Made by a program: the position numbers and the translations under genes. Positions 1-8,385 of a stretch of DNA of 64,000 nt are shown here, piece after piece (position 1 is the first letter of the stretch; each line of letters begins with the position of its first letter). Source of the stretch: CAXMQZ01 sp963719055. Lineage in GTDB: Bacteria > Acidobacteriota > Thermoanaerobaculia > Multivoradales > JAHEKO01. Where the stretch lies: positions 186,001-250,000 of the forward strand of contig CAVRAU010000027.1 of the NCBI GenBank assembly GCA_963719055.1. The letters are read 5' to 3'. The notes below the pieces were generated by a model. That model worked only from the letters and a program-made list of their open reading frames with translations. It was not told where the DNA came from and did not search any database.

Positions 1-426
1 GGACAACGAGGTGAGATTGCGTCCCTCCAACCATGCCATGCCGTCGAGTTCGTCTCGCTCGACCGCCAATGCCGGGCGCAGCTGCAGTGGGTGACGCTGG
101 AGTGCCGGCGCCGAGAGCCGGCGCGTCCCCTGGTTGCTGCGATTGACCAGGATGATTTTGGTCGCGGAGTCTTCTTCGCGCACCCCAGCGGCAGTCCAAC
201 CTCCACGGGTTTCAGCGATGGTGGTGAGGATTTCGTCCGCCTGCAAAGCCAAGCGCTGGGGAGCCGCACCCTGGCGTTCGATGCGCGCTTTGCCACGGGC
301 CGACTCGAGGATCAGACCGGATCGGCTTTCAACAGGCTGCAGCACCTCGTACTCGGGCCCGCCCGCCCACACCGGGGAAGCGAGGAGATGCACAAGAACC
401 AATCCAAATGGTAGAAATCTCCGCAT
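1..426 (-). CDS. Secreted protein of unknown function, N-terminal part only
   Basis: The gene starts at an ATG (426-424, reverse strand) and stays open to the window edge, giving 142 residues. The first 21 residues form a clear signal peptide: Arg-Arg after Met, a Leu/Val-rich core, and an A-x-A-like end (VWAGG). The mature part visible here is mixed polar sequence with no motif I recognise. It is divergent from cinA, with 96 bases between the two starts. An exported protein is well supported; its function is unknown because the C-terminal part lies outside the window. Confidence 0.6.
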   Translation of the reverse strand, partial: MRRFLPFGLVLVHLLASPVWAGGPEYEVLQPVESRSGLILESARGKARIERQGAAPQRLALQADEILTTIAETRGGWTAAGVREEDSATKIILVNRSNQGTRRLSAPALQRHPLQLRPALAVERDELDGMAWLEGRNLTSLS

Positions 427-486
427 GGCAGGGGCATCCTATGAATCCTTCCAGAGGCTGTCAATTCCCGGCAGCCAGGCCTTGGC

Positions 487-515
487 TTGCCCTGGATGGT
501 ACGGCGCCCTAATAT
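487..515 (+). promoter_or_regulatory. Sigma-70-type promoter of the cinA operon
   Basis: TTGCCC (487-492) and TAATAT (510-515) are separated by 17 bases. The expected transcription start (about 522) falls at or next to the cinA ATG at 523, and no ribosome binding site precedes that ATG, so the message may be leaderless. Confidence 0.5.
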
Positions 516-522
516 GCTTCCC

Positions 523-1758
523 ATGAATGCGGGCATCCTGGCCGTCGGGTCCGAGCTTTTGGGCACCGAACGACTGGACACCAACTCGCTTCTGCTGACG
601 AAGGCACTGCAGCAGTATGGCGTTGAGGTTCTGCGAAAGGTGGTCGTTCGGGACGTGGAACGGGAGATCTCGGAGGAGATTCGCCGGATGGCTGAGGAGC
701 TGACTCTGGTTCTGGTGACGGGTGGACTCGGTCCGACGACCGATGACCGGACCCGTCCCGCCGCGGCCAAGGCGCTGGCAAGGCCACTGGCGCGCGATGA
801 GGATCTGTTGCAGGGTTTGCAGGCCAAGTTCCTGCAATGGGGCTTGACGATGCCCGTCTCTAATTCTTGTCAGGCGGATGTCATCGAGGGCGCCGAAGTG
901 CTTGCGAACCCCCGAGGAACGGCACCTGGGATGAAGATCGAGCACCGAGACTGTACCGTCTTCCTCTTTCCTGGGGTTCCTTCCGAGCTCGAGGGGCTGA
1001 TCCGAACGGGGCTGGAGCCTTGGCTGGCGTCGCGGACCGCAGGGAAGAAGGTCGAAACTCGAATCCTCCGGATCGCCTGCATGTCGGAGTCTGCTTTGGA
1101 GGACTCACTGGGTCCGGCCTATGAGGACTTCGACTCCAGATTCATCTCGATCCTTGCCTCTCCCGGCGATATCCAGGTCCACGTGACGGCAACGGGGACG
1201 TTAGAGGAGCGACGTTCGATCCTGGATGCGATGGAGCAAAGAGTCAGGGAACTGGTCGGTGATTCGCTGTACGCCACCGGGGCGAAGAGCTCTCTCGAGG
1301 GTCGGGTGGCGGAGCTTCTGATGGCCAGTGGGGAGACCTTGGCTACCGCCGAGTCCTGCACCGCAGGGCTCCTGGCAGAGCGACTCACGCGGATCGCCGG
1401 GAGCAGCGACTACTTTCTGGGCGGGGTGGTGGTCTACACCAACGAGCTCAAGGAGGAGCTTCTCGGTGTGTCGAGGTGCACTCTGGAAAGCCATGGCGCG
1501 GTGAGCCGCCAGGTTGTCGTCGAGATGGCGGAAGGGGTTGGCGAGCGTTTGGGGAGCGATTTCGGTATCGGTATCAGTGGGGTGGCCGGCCCCGGGGGCG
1601 GCACGGAGGATAAACCCGTAGGAACCGTCCACGTGGCTGTCTCGCGCAGAGGAGCGGCGACGACCCATCGAGAGTTGCATCTGCCTGGAAATCGGGCGAG
1701 AGTTCGACTCCTGGCCAGCCAGTGGGCTCTGGAGATGTTGCGGAGACGGCTGTTGTGA
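523..1758 (+). CDS. cinA: CinA-family nicotinamide-nucleotide amidase
   Basis: A 411-residue protein of the usual CinA length. The N-terminal molybdopterin-binding-type domain shows GSELLGTERLDTNS (near residue 7) and TGGLGPTTDD (near 66), with LFPGVPSE near 145. The C-terminal PncC-type NMN amidase domain shows ATAESCTAG (near 272) and GISGVAGPGGG (near 346). PncC enzymes deamidate nicotinamide mononucleotide in NAD recycling; the N-terminal domain of the family is linked to ADP-ribose pyrophosphatase activity. I chose ATG 523 because the mature domain begins right after it; ATG 514 lies in frame upstream. The stop overlaps the plsY start (GTGA), so the two are coupled. Confidence 0.93.
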   Translation: MNAGILAVGSELLGTERLDTNSLLLTKALQQYGVEVLRKVVVRDVEREISEEIRRMAEELTLVLVTGGLGPTTDDRTRPAAAKALARPLARDEDLLQGLQAKFLQWGLTMPVSNSCQADVIEGAEVLANPRGTAPGMKIEHRDCTVFLFPGVPSELEGLIRTGLEPWLASRTAGKKVETRILRIACMSESALEDSLGPAYEDFDSRFISILASPGDIQVHVTATGTLEERRSILDAMEQRVRELVGDSLYATGAKSSLEGRVAELLMASGETLATAESCTAGLLAERLTRIAGSSDYFLGGVVVYTNELKEELLGVSRCTLESHGAVSRQVVVEMAEGVGERLGSDFGIGISGVAGPGGGTEDKPVGTVHVAVSRRGAATTHRELHLPGNRARVRLLASQWALEMLRRRLL

Positions 1759-2387
1759 CCTGGCTGCTGATTCCTGTCGGCTATCTTTTCGGTGCCATCC
1801 CTTTTGGATATCTGATTGTCAAGGAGAGGACCGGTGTCGACGTCCGATCGGTGGGCAGCGGCAACGTCGGTGCCACCAATGTGCTGCGGGTCGCCGGAAA
1901 GCTCCCCGCCACGGGAGTGCTTCTGATGGACATGGCAAAAGGCTGCTTTCCCATACTGATCGGAAGAGTCTTGGGAGCCAGCCCTGAAATCCTGGCAGCC
2001 ACCGCCTTTGCGGCCGTGCTGGGACATGTCTTTCCGGTGTTTCTCAGGTTTCGCGGAGGCAAGGGAGTCGCCACATCACTGGGTTCCTTCATTGCTCTGG
2101 CCCCGATCGCCACCGTGAGCTCGGCAGCGGTTTTCATTGGGCTGGTGCTGTGGAAGCGATACGTCAGTCTGGGCTCGGTCGTGGCGGTGGGGAGCTTCCC
2201 CGTTTGGGCTTACCTTTTCGGTCAGATTGGCTGGATGACGATCGCGTGGCTACCGGTGAGTCTTGCCGGTGTCGCCACCGCTGTGGTTGTATTGATCCGG
2301 CACCGGTCGAACCTGCAGCGGATTCGTGCCGGGACAGAGAGTCGAATCGGAGAGAACCTGGAGGTCGAAGAGTATTGCGCGAAATAG
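1755..2387 (+). CDS. plsY: Glycerol-3-phosphate acyltransferase PlsY
   Basis: An integral membrane enzyme that transfers the acyl group of acyl-phosphate to glycerol-3-phosphate, the first acylation in bacterial phospholipid synthesis. It is 210 residues with several hydrophobic spans and the family motifs SGNVGATN (near residue 35) and RGGKGVAT (near 100). The GTG start overlaps the cinA stop by four bases. The 3' end overlaps the gpsA start by 13 bases, so substrate supply (GpsA) and use (PlsY) are encoded side by side. Confidence 0.93.
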   Translation: MTWLLIPVGYLFGAIPFGYLIVKERTGVDVRSVGSGNVGATNVLRVAGKLPATGVLLMDMAKGCFPILIGRVLGASPEILAATAFAAVLGHVFPVFLRFRGGKGVATSLGSFIALAPIATVSSAAVFIGLVLWKRYVSLGSVVAVGSFPVWAYLFGQIGWMTIAWLPVSLAGVATAVVVLIRHRSNLQRIRAGTESRIGENLEVEEYCAK

Positions 2388-3389
2388 GAGTTTTGGGAGG
2401 AGGGTCCTGGGGCACGGCGCTGGCGATTCAAGCGGCAAGGGCCGATTGTTCGGTAAGACTATGGGCTCGTGATGGCGTGTTGGCACAGCGGATGGCTGTC
2501 GACAGGGAGAACAAGAAGTACCTGCCTGGTCCCACGCTGCCCCCGTCGATAGAGCTCACCTCCGAGATGGCGGACATGGCCGATCTGGACCTCGTCATGG
2601 TGGTGGTGCCTTCGCATGGTTTCCGGCAGGTGATTGCCAGGTTTCTGCGCCATCGGCAGAAGGCAGGACCTGTCACCTTGATCTCTGCCACCAAGGGTAT
2701 CGAACAAGAAACGACCTGCCGGATGAGCCAGGTCCTGGCGGAGGAAGCCAAAGAAGCGCGACTGCGAAGCTGCGTTCGCCGTTCTCGCGGGTCCCAGCTT
2801 CGCCGCCGAGCTGGCGGCTGGCCAAGCTACAGCGGCGGTGATCGCAGCCGCGGACGTGGCGTTGGCGAAGGAGCTCAGCCAGCTGCTCTCGACACCGCGA
2901 TGTCGTCTCTATTCGACGACGGATGTGATCGGCGTCGAGCTCGGAGGGGCTGGCAAGAACGTCATCGCGATTGGGGCAGGAATTACCAGTGGTCTCGATC
3001 TGGGGCACAACACCTTGGCGGCCTTGATTACGCGCGGCTTGCATGAGATCACTCGTCTCGGCGTGGCCTGCGGAGGCGAGGCACGGACCTTCTCGGGTCT
3101 GGCCGGATTGGGAGATCTCGTACTGACCTGCACCGGCGGACTCTCTAGGAATCGTCGCACAGGTCTCGAGCTGGCGGCAGGCAAGACGTTGGAGCAGATC
3201 GAACAGGAGACGTCGATGGTGGCGGAGGGTATCCGCAATTCGGTGTCCTTGACCCGATTGGCCTCCCGTCTGGAAATCGAAATGCCGATTACCCAGCAGA
3301 TGATGGCGGTGATGTATGAAGGCAAGTCGCCGACCCAGGCCGTCCAAGAATTGATGACTCGGGCTCTCAAGGCTGAAGCCGAGCTTTGA
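2375..3389 (+). CDS. gpsA: NAD(P)-dependent glycerol-3-phosphate dehydrogenase GpsA, split by a +1 frame change
   Basis: GpsA reduces dihydroxyacetone phosphate to glycerol-3-phosphate for lipid synthesis. Translation from TTG 2375 gives the Rossmann motif GVLGGGSWGTA and, further on, SATKGIE. The reading then continues in the next frame with FAVLAGPSFAAELAAG, GAGKNVIAIGAGI and FSGLAGLGDLVLTC, all hallmark GpsA segments. The junction lies in 2755-2775 (codons CTG CGA AGC). Removing one base gives a normal protein of about 337 residues. A single-base surplus in an otherwise perfectly conserved, essential gene points to a sequence error or translational frameshifting; decay is less likely. Confidence 0.88.
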
Positions 3390-3410
3390 AGGTTCCCAAC
3401 CCCTAAGACC

Positions 3411-4988
3411 ATGAGCCAGCCAATCGAGGATGCCATGTCCGCACCCACCCAGCCACACCAGTCGGTACTGGTACTGGATTTTGGTAGCCAGTACACCCAA
3501 TTGATCGCCCGGCGTGTGCGCGAGAACCGCGTCTACTGCGAGATTCATCCTCACGATCTCTCGGTCGCCGAGATCAAGCGTCGGAATGCCATTGGCATCA
3601 TCCTTTCGGGCGGTCCTCAGAGTGTTTACGAGGATGATGCTCTGCACCCGGATTCGCAGCTTCTCGAGATGGGGATACCGATCCTGGGAATCTGCTACGG
3701 AATGCAGGCCGTCGCTCACCTCCTCGGTGGCGAGGTCGAGGCGTCGGACCGTCGGGAGTATGGCCGCGCCGAGATCGAGATCGTCCAAACCTGCTCCCTG
3801 TTCGAGGGGCTGTCGGAACAGGAAACGGTGTGGATGAGCCACGGTGATCGGGTCGGACGGCCACCCTCGGGCTTCGAGGTCACCGCCACCACTACCAATG
3901 CGCCGGCAGTGGCCTTTGCCGATGAAGACCGCCGGATTTACGGGATCCAGTTCCACCCGGAGGTCTCTCACACGGTTTCCGGGGGTGAGATTCTGCGAAA
4001 CTTCTTGTATCCCATCTGCGGGGCCGAAGGCGACTGGAGCATGGCCTCCTACCTGGAGGAGGCTACCGAGGCCGTGCGGCAGAGATCCGCTCAAGGCCGG
4101 GTCCTCTGCGCCTTGTCCGGGGGCGTCGATTCGACGGTCGTCGCCGTGCTCCTGCAGAGGGCCTTGGGTGATCGCGTGGTCTCTGTGTTCGTGGATAACG
4201 GGGTGCTCCGCAAGGATGAGGCGCAACAGGTGCTTCACAGCCTGCGTGAGGGCCTGGGTCTTCAGGTGATCGGCGTCGATGCTCGTGACCAGTTCCTGCA
4301 GGCCCTTGCCGGAGCGAGCGATCCGGAAGAGAAGAGGAAGATCATCGGCCGGGTCTTTATCGAGGTCTTTGAAGAGCAGGCCCGGCATCACGAAGGGATT
4401 CGGTATCTCGCCCAGGGTACGCTCTATCCGGATGTCATCGAATCGGCTTCGGTGAAGGGCCCGGCCTCGGTCATCAAGACTCATCACAACGTGGGCGGTC
4501 TGCCGGAGCGCCTGGGCTTCGAGCTGATCGAGCCCCTGCGATGGCTCTTCAAGGACGAGGTCCGACAACTGGGGAGGGAGTTGAACATTCCCGAAGAGTT
4601 CATCGGTAGGCACCCGTTTCCGGGTCCCGGTCTGGCAGTACGAATTCTCGGAGAGGTGACAGCGGAACGTGTGGCTCTGCTTCAGGAAGCCGACGCCCTG
4701 TTCCTGCGAGAGCTGCGAGAAAGCGGCTACTACGACAAGGTGAGCCAGGCGTTCGCGGTGCTGCTGCCGGTGAAGAGTGTCGGTGTGATGGGCGATTATC
4801 GGACCTATGAAAACGTCGTGGCGCTGCGTGCGGTAGAGACCCAGGACTTCATGACCGCCGATTGGAGTCCCTTGCCCTACGACCTGCTGGGGCGGGTTGC
4901 CAATCAGATCGTGAATGAGGTCCCCGGAGTCAATCGCGTGGTCTACGATGTGACCAGCAAACCACCCGGCACGATCGAATGGGAGTAG
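3411..4988 (+). CDS. guaA: GMP synthase (glutamine-hydrolysing)
   Basis: Converts XMP to GMP using glutamine and ATP. The 525-residue protein has the class I glutaminase domain first (GICYGMQ with catalytic Cys; HPEVSHT with catalytic His). The ATP-pyrophosphatase domain follows (P-loop LSGGVDSTVVA), then the dimerisation domain ending in the typical PPGTIEWE. The frame is intact. The start is taken at ATG 3411; a second ATG at 3435 is possible, because conserved sequence begins only after residue 17. It follows gpsA by 21 bases. Confidence 0.97.
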   Translation: MSQPIEDAMSAPTQPHQSVLVLDFGSQYTQLIARRVRENRVYCEIHPHDLSVAEIKRRNAIGIILSGGPQSVYEDDALHPDSQLLEMGIPILGICYGMQAVAHLLGGEVEASDRREYGRAEIEIVQTCSLFEGLSEQETVWMSHGDRVGRPPSGFEVTATTTNAPAVAFADEDRRIYGIQFHPEVSHTVSGGEILRNFLYPICGAEGDWSMASYLEEATEAVRQRSAQGRVLCALSGGVDSTVVAVLLQRALGDRVVSVFVDNGVLRKDEAQQVLHSLREGLGLQVIGVDARDQFLQALAGASDPEEKRKIIGRVFIEVFEEQARHHEGIRYLAQGTLYPDVIESASVKGPASVIKTHHNVGGLPERLGFELIEPLRWLFKDEVRQLGRELNIPEEFIGRHPFPGPGLAVRILGEVTAERVALLQEADALFLRELRESGYYDKVSQAFAVLLPVKSVGVMGDYRTYENVVALRAVETQDFMTADWSPLPYDLLGRVANQIVNEVPGVNRVVYDVTSKPPGTIEWE

Positions 4989-4998
4989 GGCGCGCCCT

Positions 4999-5265
4999 TT
5001 GTCCACCGTCAGGTATCAGCTCCTTTCTCGCGCCGACTGCCATCTCTGCCACGAGATGGAGCAGCTGCTGGCGATGGTGCTGCCAGTCCACGGGGAGAGC
5101 TACGTGGTCGAAGATGTGGATTCAGATCCCGAATGGCGTCGAAGATTCGGCGAGGTGATCCCGGTGCTGCTGCGAGATGGCAACCCAGTCGCCAAGATCA
5201 GACTGGACCAGAAACGCCTGGAAAGGATCGTCGTGCGAGCGAGATCTCGGACTGCAGGACGCTGA
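4999..5265 (+). CDS. Glutaredoxin-like family protein (DUF836 type)
   Basis: An 88-residue thioredoxin-fold protein with a redox-type motif, ADCHLCHEME (CxxC at residues 14-17), and the cis-proline-like segment VIPVLLRDG. Length and motif match the small glutaredoxin-like DUF836 family, whose substrates are mostly unknown. The start is TTG 4999, ten bases after guaA. It ends seven bases before the convergent DHH gene. Confidence 0.75.
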   Translation: MSTVRYQLLSRADCHLCHEMEQLLAMVLPVHGESYVVEDVDSDPEWRRRFGEVIPVLLRDGNPVAKIRLDQKRLERIVVRARSRTAGR

Positions 5266-5272
5266 GCCGCGA

Positions 5273-6316
5273 TCAGGAATCGTCGATGAGTGGCGCTATT
5301 CGTTCCGGATTCTTCTTCAGATACTTGGCAAGTCGTGCGGCCAGGGAGTTTTGCAGCGACTCTGGATTCTTGATCCCTGCTGGATCGAGTGGGATCCAAC
5401 CGCCGGCCATCATGCCGTGACCCCCACCTTTGCCCCGGCGTCCCAGGAGTCGGCGCATGAGTCGTCCGGCATCGGCTCGGGAGTTGGTGGTGCGAATCGA
5501 CAGATAGAGTCGGTCGGCGAAGACCCCGGTGCACAGCGACCAGGTCTTGCCCTTCAGACGCAGCATCAGATCGGCGATCTCGGGCACGATATCCGGCTGT
5601 TCCACAGATCCCACGTGGCTGACCACCAGGGTACCGACAGATTCGAGCCGTCTGAGACCTTGATGAAGAATCCGGTAGTAGCTCAGGGGCAATCGAGGAT
5701 TTTGAATACGAGCGAGAGCTCGGATGTCTGCCAGTGGATGGATGTAGTCGTAGGCCGCCTTGTCGATTGCCGAGTATTCCCGCCCAAAGTCCTGGGTCTC
5801 TGAGCGGATCGCGTAGACCAGCGCCGTGGCATTGAGTTTGGTGATTTCCAACTCGGTCGCCACCAAGTACTCGGCCAGAATCGTGGCGGTGGCGCCATAG
5901 TTGACTCGCACGTCGGAAAAGGCCGCATTTCGCGTCGCCCTACGAACGGGATGATGATCGAAGACGAGATCGGGTACGGTGTTGTCGGGCAACTGATTGT
6001 TGCCGGTCCTCGGCTGCGTATCGACGAGAGCGAAGTGTTTGTAGTGGCTCCAGTTGAGGTGCTTCAAGTGACTGAGCTTGATACCCAGCACACGGACCAT
6101 CTCCTGGTTCTCGGCTCTGCCGATCAAACCGCCATAGGCGATGGTGACCCGTCGTTTGAATCGGCGTCGCAGGAGCTTGCTCAGCGCCGCAGCGGCAGCA
6201 ATGGAGTCGGGGTCTGGGTTGTCGTGCGTCAGCACGAGCCAGCGTCCAGCGCTGGCGCGCTGCTCGAGATACTCGGTGAGTTCCGCGAGGCGCTGGCGAG
6301 TCTGATCGGTAATCAT
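5273..6316 (-). CDS. DHH-family phosphoesterase (NrnA/oligoribonuclease-like)
   Basis: A 347-residue protein with the DHH fold. THDNPDPDSIA near residue 29 replaces the usual DxDxxG/S metal motif; DTQP near 98 and DHHP near 119 are the second and third metal sites; the C-terminal DHHA1 domain carries GGGHGMMAGG near 297. Relatives are bifunctional nanoRNases/pAp phosphatases or cyclic-dinucleotide phosphodiesterases. Either substrate is possible, because the sequence alone does not separate them. It is convergent with the glutaredoxin-like gene and divergent from lgt. Confidence 0.82.
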   Translation of the reverse strand: MITDQTRQRLAELTEYLEQRASAGRWLVLTHDNPDPDSIAAAAALSKLLRRRFKRRVTIAYGGLIGRAENQEMVRVLGIKLSHLKHLNWSHYKHFALVDTQPRTGNNQLPDNTVPDLVFDHHPVRRATRNAAFSDVRVNYGATATILAEYLVATELEITKLNATALVYAIRSETQDFGREYSAIDKAAYDYIHPLADIRALARIQNPRLPLSYYRILHQGLRRLESVGTLVVSHVGSVEQPDIVPEIADLMLRLKGKTWSLCTGVFADRLYLSIRTTNSRADAGRLMRRLLGRRGKGGGHGMMAGGWIPLDPAGIKNPESLQNSLAARLAKYLKKNPERIAPLIDDS

Positions 6317-6423
6317 GGAGAACTGATTTTACTCGACATGGAAATCGAGGAAAGGGGCGTCCGGGCGAGTGACGACGTTGGGATGTTACGATACCTGGCC
6401 GCAGATCCTGCCTGAGACCAGAG

Positions 6424-7257
6424 ATGATCAACGAGCTTTTTCGTATCGGGCCCCTGAGCATCAGTCCCTTTGGAGTCATGCTGGTGGCCGCCTTCGTCGC
6501 CGGGTGGGCACAGCTGCAATGGGGTTTGCGCCGACAGGGCGTCGGCGATGGGGAAGACGCGAGTGCTTTGGTGCTGGCCGCCGGGATAGGCGGCATTCTA
6601 GGTGCCAAGATCTACTATGCCATTCTGTATCGAGACTGGTCGCTTCTCCTCGAACGATTTGGTCTGGTCTGGTACGGGGGGTTCATGCTGGGAGCGATCG
6701 CCGTCATCTGGGTGGCAAGAAGGCGGCACCTGCCCGGTTGGGCGGTATCCGATGCGGCTGCTCCCGGCCTGGCTCTCGGATACGGTCTCGGCAGGGTGGG
6801 CTGCTTCCTTGTCGGCGACGACTTCGGCATGCCGACGAATCTGCCATGGGGAGTGGCTTTTCCCAAGGGTTTGCCCGGTCCCACGACCGCCGGACTGATG
6901 CGCCAGGAGTATGGGGCCAATATCCCCTGGGAGATCCCCGACCATGAACTGGTCGCCGTGCACCCCACGCAGCTCTATGAAACGGTCGCGGCCATTGTGA
7001 TCTGGGCGATCGGCGTGCGCCTCCTTCGGCGTGGGGCTCCAGCAGGAGTGACAACGCTGACCGTTGTGTCCTTGCTCGCGTTGGAGCGCTTTCTCGTCGA
7101 GTTTTGGCGAGCCAAGGACGATCGGTTTCTCGGGCTGTTTACGGTGGCTCAGCTGATCAGCCTCGGGGTGCTGGTGCTGATGATGTCTCTCTTCCTGATC
7201 ATGGGTCGGCGAAGATCGAGTGCCGCAGCAGACGAGGCTGTGGGAGAGCGTCAATGA
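6424..7257 (+). CDS. lgt: Prolipoprotein diacylglyceryl transferase
   Basis: An inner-membrane enzyme that moves diacylglycerol from phosphatidylglycerol to the lipobox cysteine of prolipoproteins. The 277-residue protein has about seven hydrophobic segments, the Lgt signature GRVGCFLVGDDFG (near residue 122) and HPTQLYE (near 180), with conserved catalytic-region His and Arg residues. Substrates in this window include the M48 protease and the LolB-like protein, both with lipoboxes. The frame is intact. Confidence 0.95.
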   Translation: MINELFRIGPLSISPFGVMLVAAFVAGWAQLQWGLRRQGVGDGEDASALVLAAGIGGILGAKIYYAILYRDWSLLLERFGLVWYGGFMLGAIAVIWVARRRHLPGWAVSDAAAPGLALGYGLGRVGCFLVGDDFGMPTNLPWGVAFPKGLPGPTTAGLMRQEYGANIPWEIPDHELVAVHPTQLYETVAAIVIWAIGVRLLRRGAPAGVTTLTVVSLLALERFLVEFWRAKDDRFLGLFTVAQLISLGVLVLMMSLFLIMGRRRSSAAADEAVGERQ

Positions 7258-7306
7258 GCGGCAAGCGCTTCTGGGATTGACGATGGTTTCTCAAGGAGGC
7301 CGGAGT

Positions 7307-8293
7307 GTGCTCGATCTGCTGGTAGTGGGAGGTGGACCTACCGGTATCGCCATCGGTGCCGAGGCCCGGTCGGCGGGGCTCGAGGTCTTGTTGGTCGATA
7401 GGGGGCCCTTGCTGGCCAATCTTTTGGCCTTTCCCACCTACATGAATTTCTTCACGACCCGCGACCTACTCGAGGTCGCCGGAATCCCTTTCGCGATCCC
7501 GCAGGACAAGCCCGATCGTCGTCAGGCGATTGCCTACTACCACTCTGTGGCGCGGCGGTTCGAACTGCCCGTGGCGCCTCACGAAGAGGTAGTGGAGGCG
7601 CACCGGGAGGGAGGAATCTTCGAGGTTCGTACGGTAAGAGGAGGGGAGGAACGAATTCTCAGGAGCCGGGCCGTGGCACTTGCCACCGGGTATTTCCATC
7701 GACCTCGGCGTCTGGGTGTTGCGGGCGAGGATCTGCCTTGGGTTCACTCCAGATACCGGGAACCCTACTCGCATTACGGAGAGGATGTCGTGGTTGTCGG
7801 TGGAGGCAACTCCGCCGCCGAGACGGCCCTCGATCTGTGGCGCAACGGGGCACGCGTGACGCTCGTCCATCGGGGGGAGGCGGTGAAGAAGAGCATCAAG
7901 TATTGGCTCAGACCCGACTTCGAGCACCGGGTCGAGGAAGGTTCCATTCAGGCCGTCTTTGGCAGCCGTGTTCGACGTTTTGGGTTGCACGAGGTCGAAA
8001 CCGAAGGACCGGCGGGTGACCGGATCCTGCCGGCTCAGGCAGCCTATGTCTTGATCGGATACACCCCTGACGCGGATCTGGAGCGTCGTTGCGGTGTAGA
8101 GGTAGAAACCGAGACCTTGTTGCCGAGCTTCGACCCTTCGACCTGTGAGACCAACGTCCCGGGCCTCTACGTAGCTGGAACCTTGCAGGCTGGACGTCGT
8201 ACCGACCAGATCTTCATCGAGAATTCCCGCGATCATGGGAAGCGAATCGTCAGGCACCTGACGCGGATGCTGGGTAGATCGACCGAGGTCTAA
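7307..8293 (+). CDS. ypdA: YpdA-family FAD oxidoreductase (putative bacillithiol disulfide reductase)
   Basis: A 328-residue flavoprotein, close to the usual YpdA length. It has an N-terminal FAD-binding GGGPTGIAIGAEA motif, a central NADPH-binding VVVGGGNSAAETAL motif and a C-terminal VAGTLQAGRRTDQIFIENSR segment typical of YpdA. It lacks the CxxC of thioredoxin reductases, as expected for this family. The start GTG 7307 is chosen because a perfect AAGGAGG lies at 7293-7299, seven bases upstream; ATG 7283 and earlier codons lack this. In Firmicutes, YpdA reduces oxidised bacillithiol. That role here is inferred. Confidence 0.85.
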   Translation: MLDLLVVGGGPTGIAIGAEARSAGLEVLLVDRGPLLANLLAFPTYMNFFTTRDLLEVAGIPFAIPQDKPDRRQAIAYYHSVARRFELPVAPHEEVVEAHREGGIFEVRTVRGGEERILRSRAVALATGYFHRPRRLGVAGEDLPWVHSRYREPYSHYGEDVVVVGGGNSAAETALDLWRNGARVTLVHRGEAVKKSIKYWLRPDFEHRVEEGSIQAVFGSRVRRFGLHEVETEGPAGDRILPAQAAYVLIGYTPDADLERRCGVEVETETLLPSFDPSTCETNVPGLYVAGTLQAGRRTDQIFIENSRDHGKRIVRHLTRMLGRSTEV

Positions 8294-8385
8294 GGGCCCG
8301 TCATCGAGCCCGGCACGCCCATTGCAGGGATGTTGATGCGCCTCGCCGAGGAGTTTCGCAGGACTGTGCCCTCCAGGAGTCATTC

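Noticed and set aside
2673..5006. 777-codon open frame antisense to gpsA and guaA
   Set aside because: It lacks any family motif and covers well-conserved sense genes. Long antisense frames arise from third-position GC bias in this genome.
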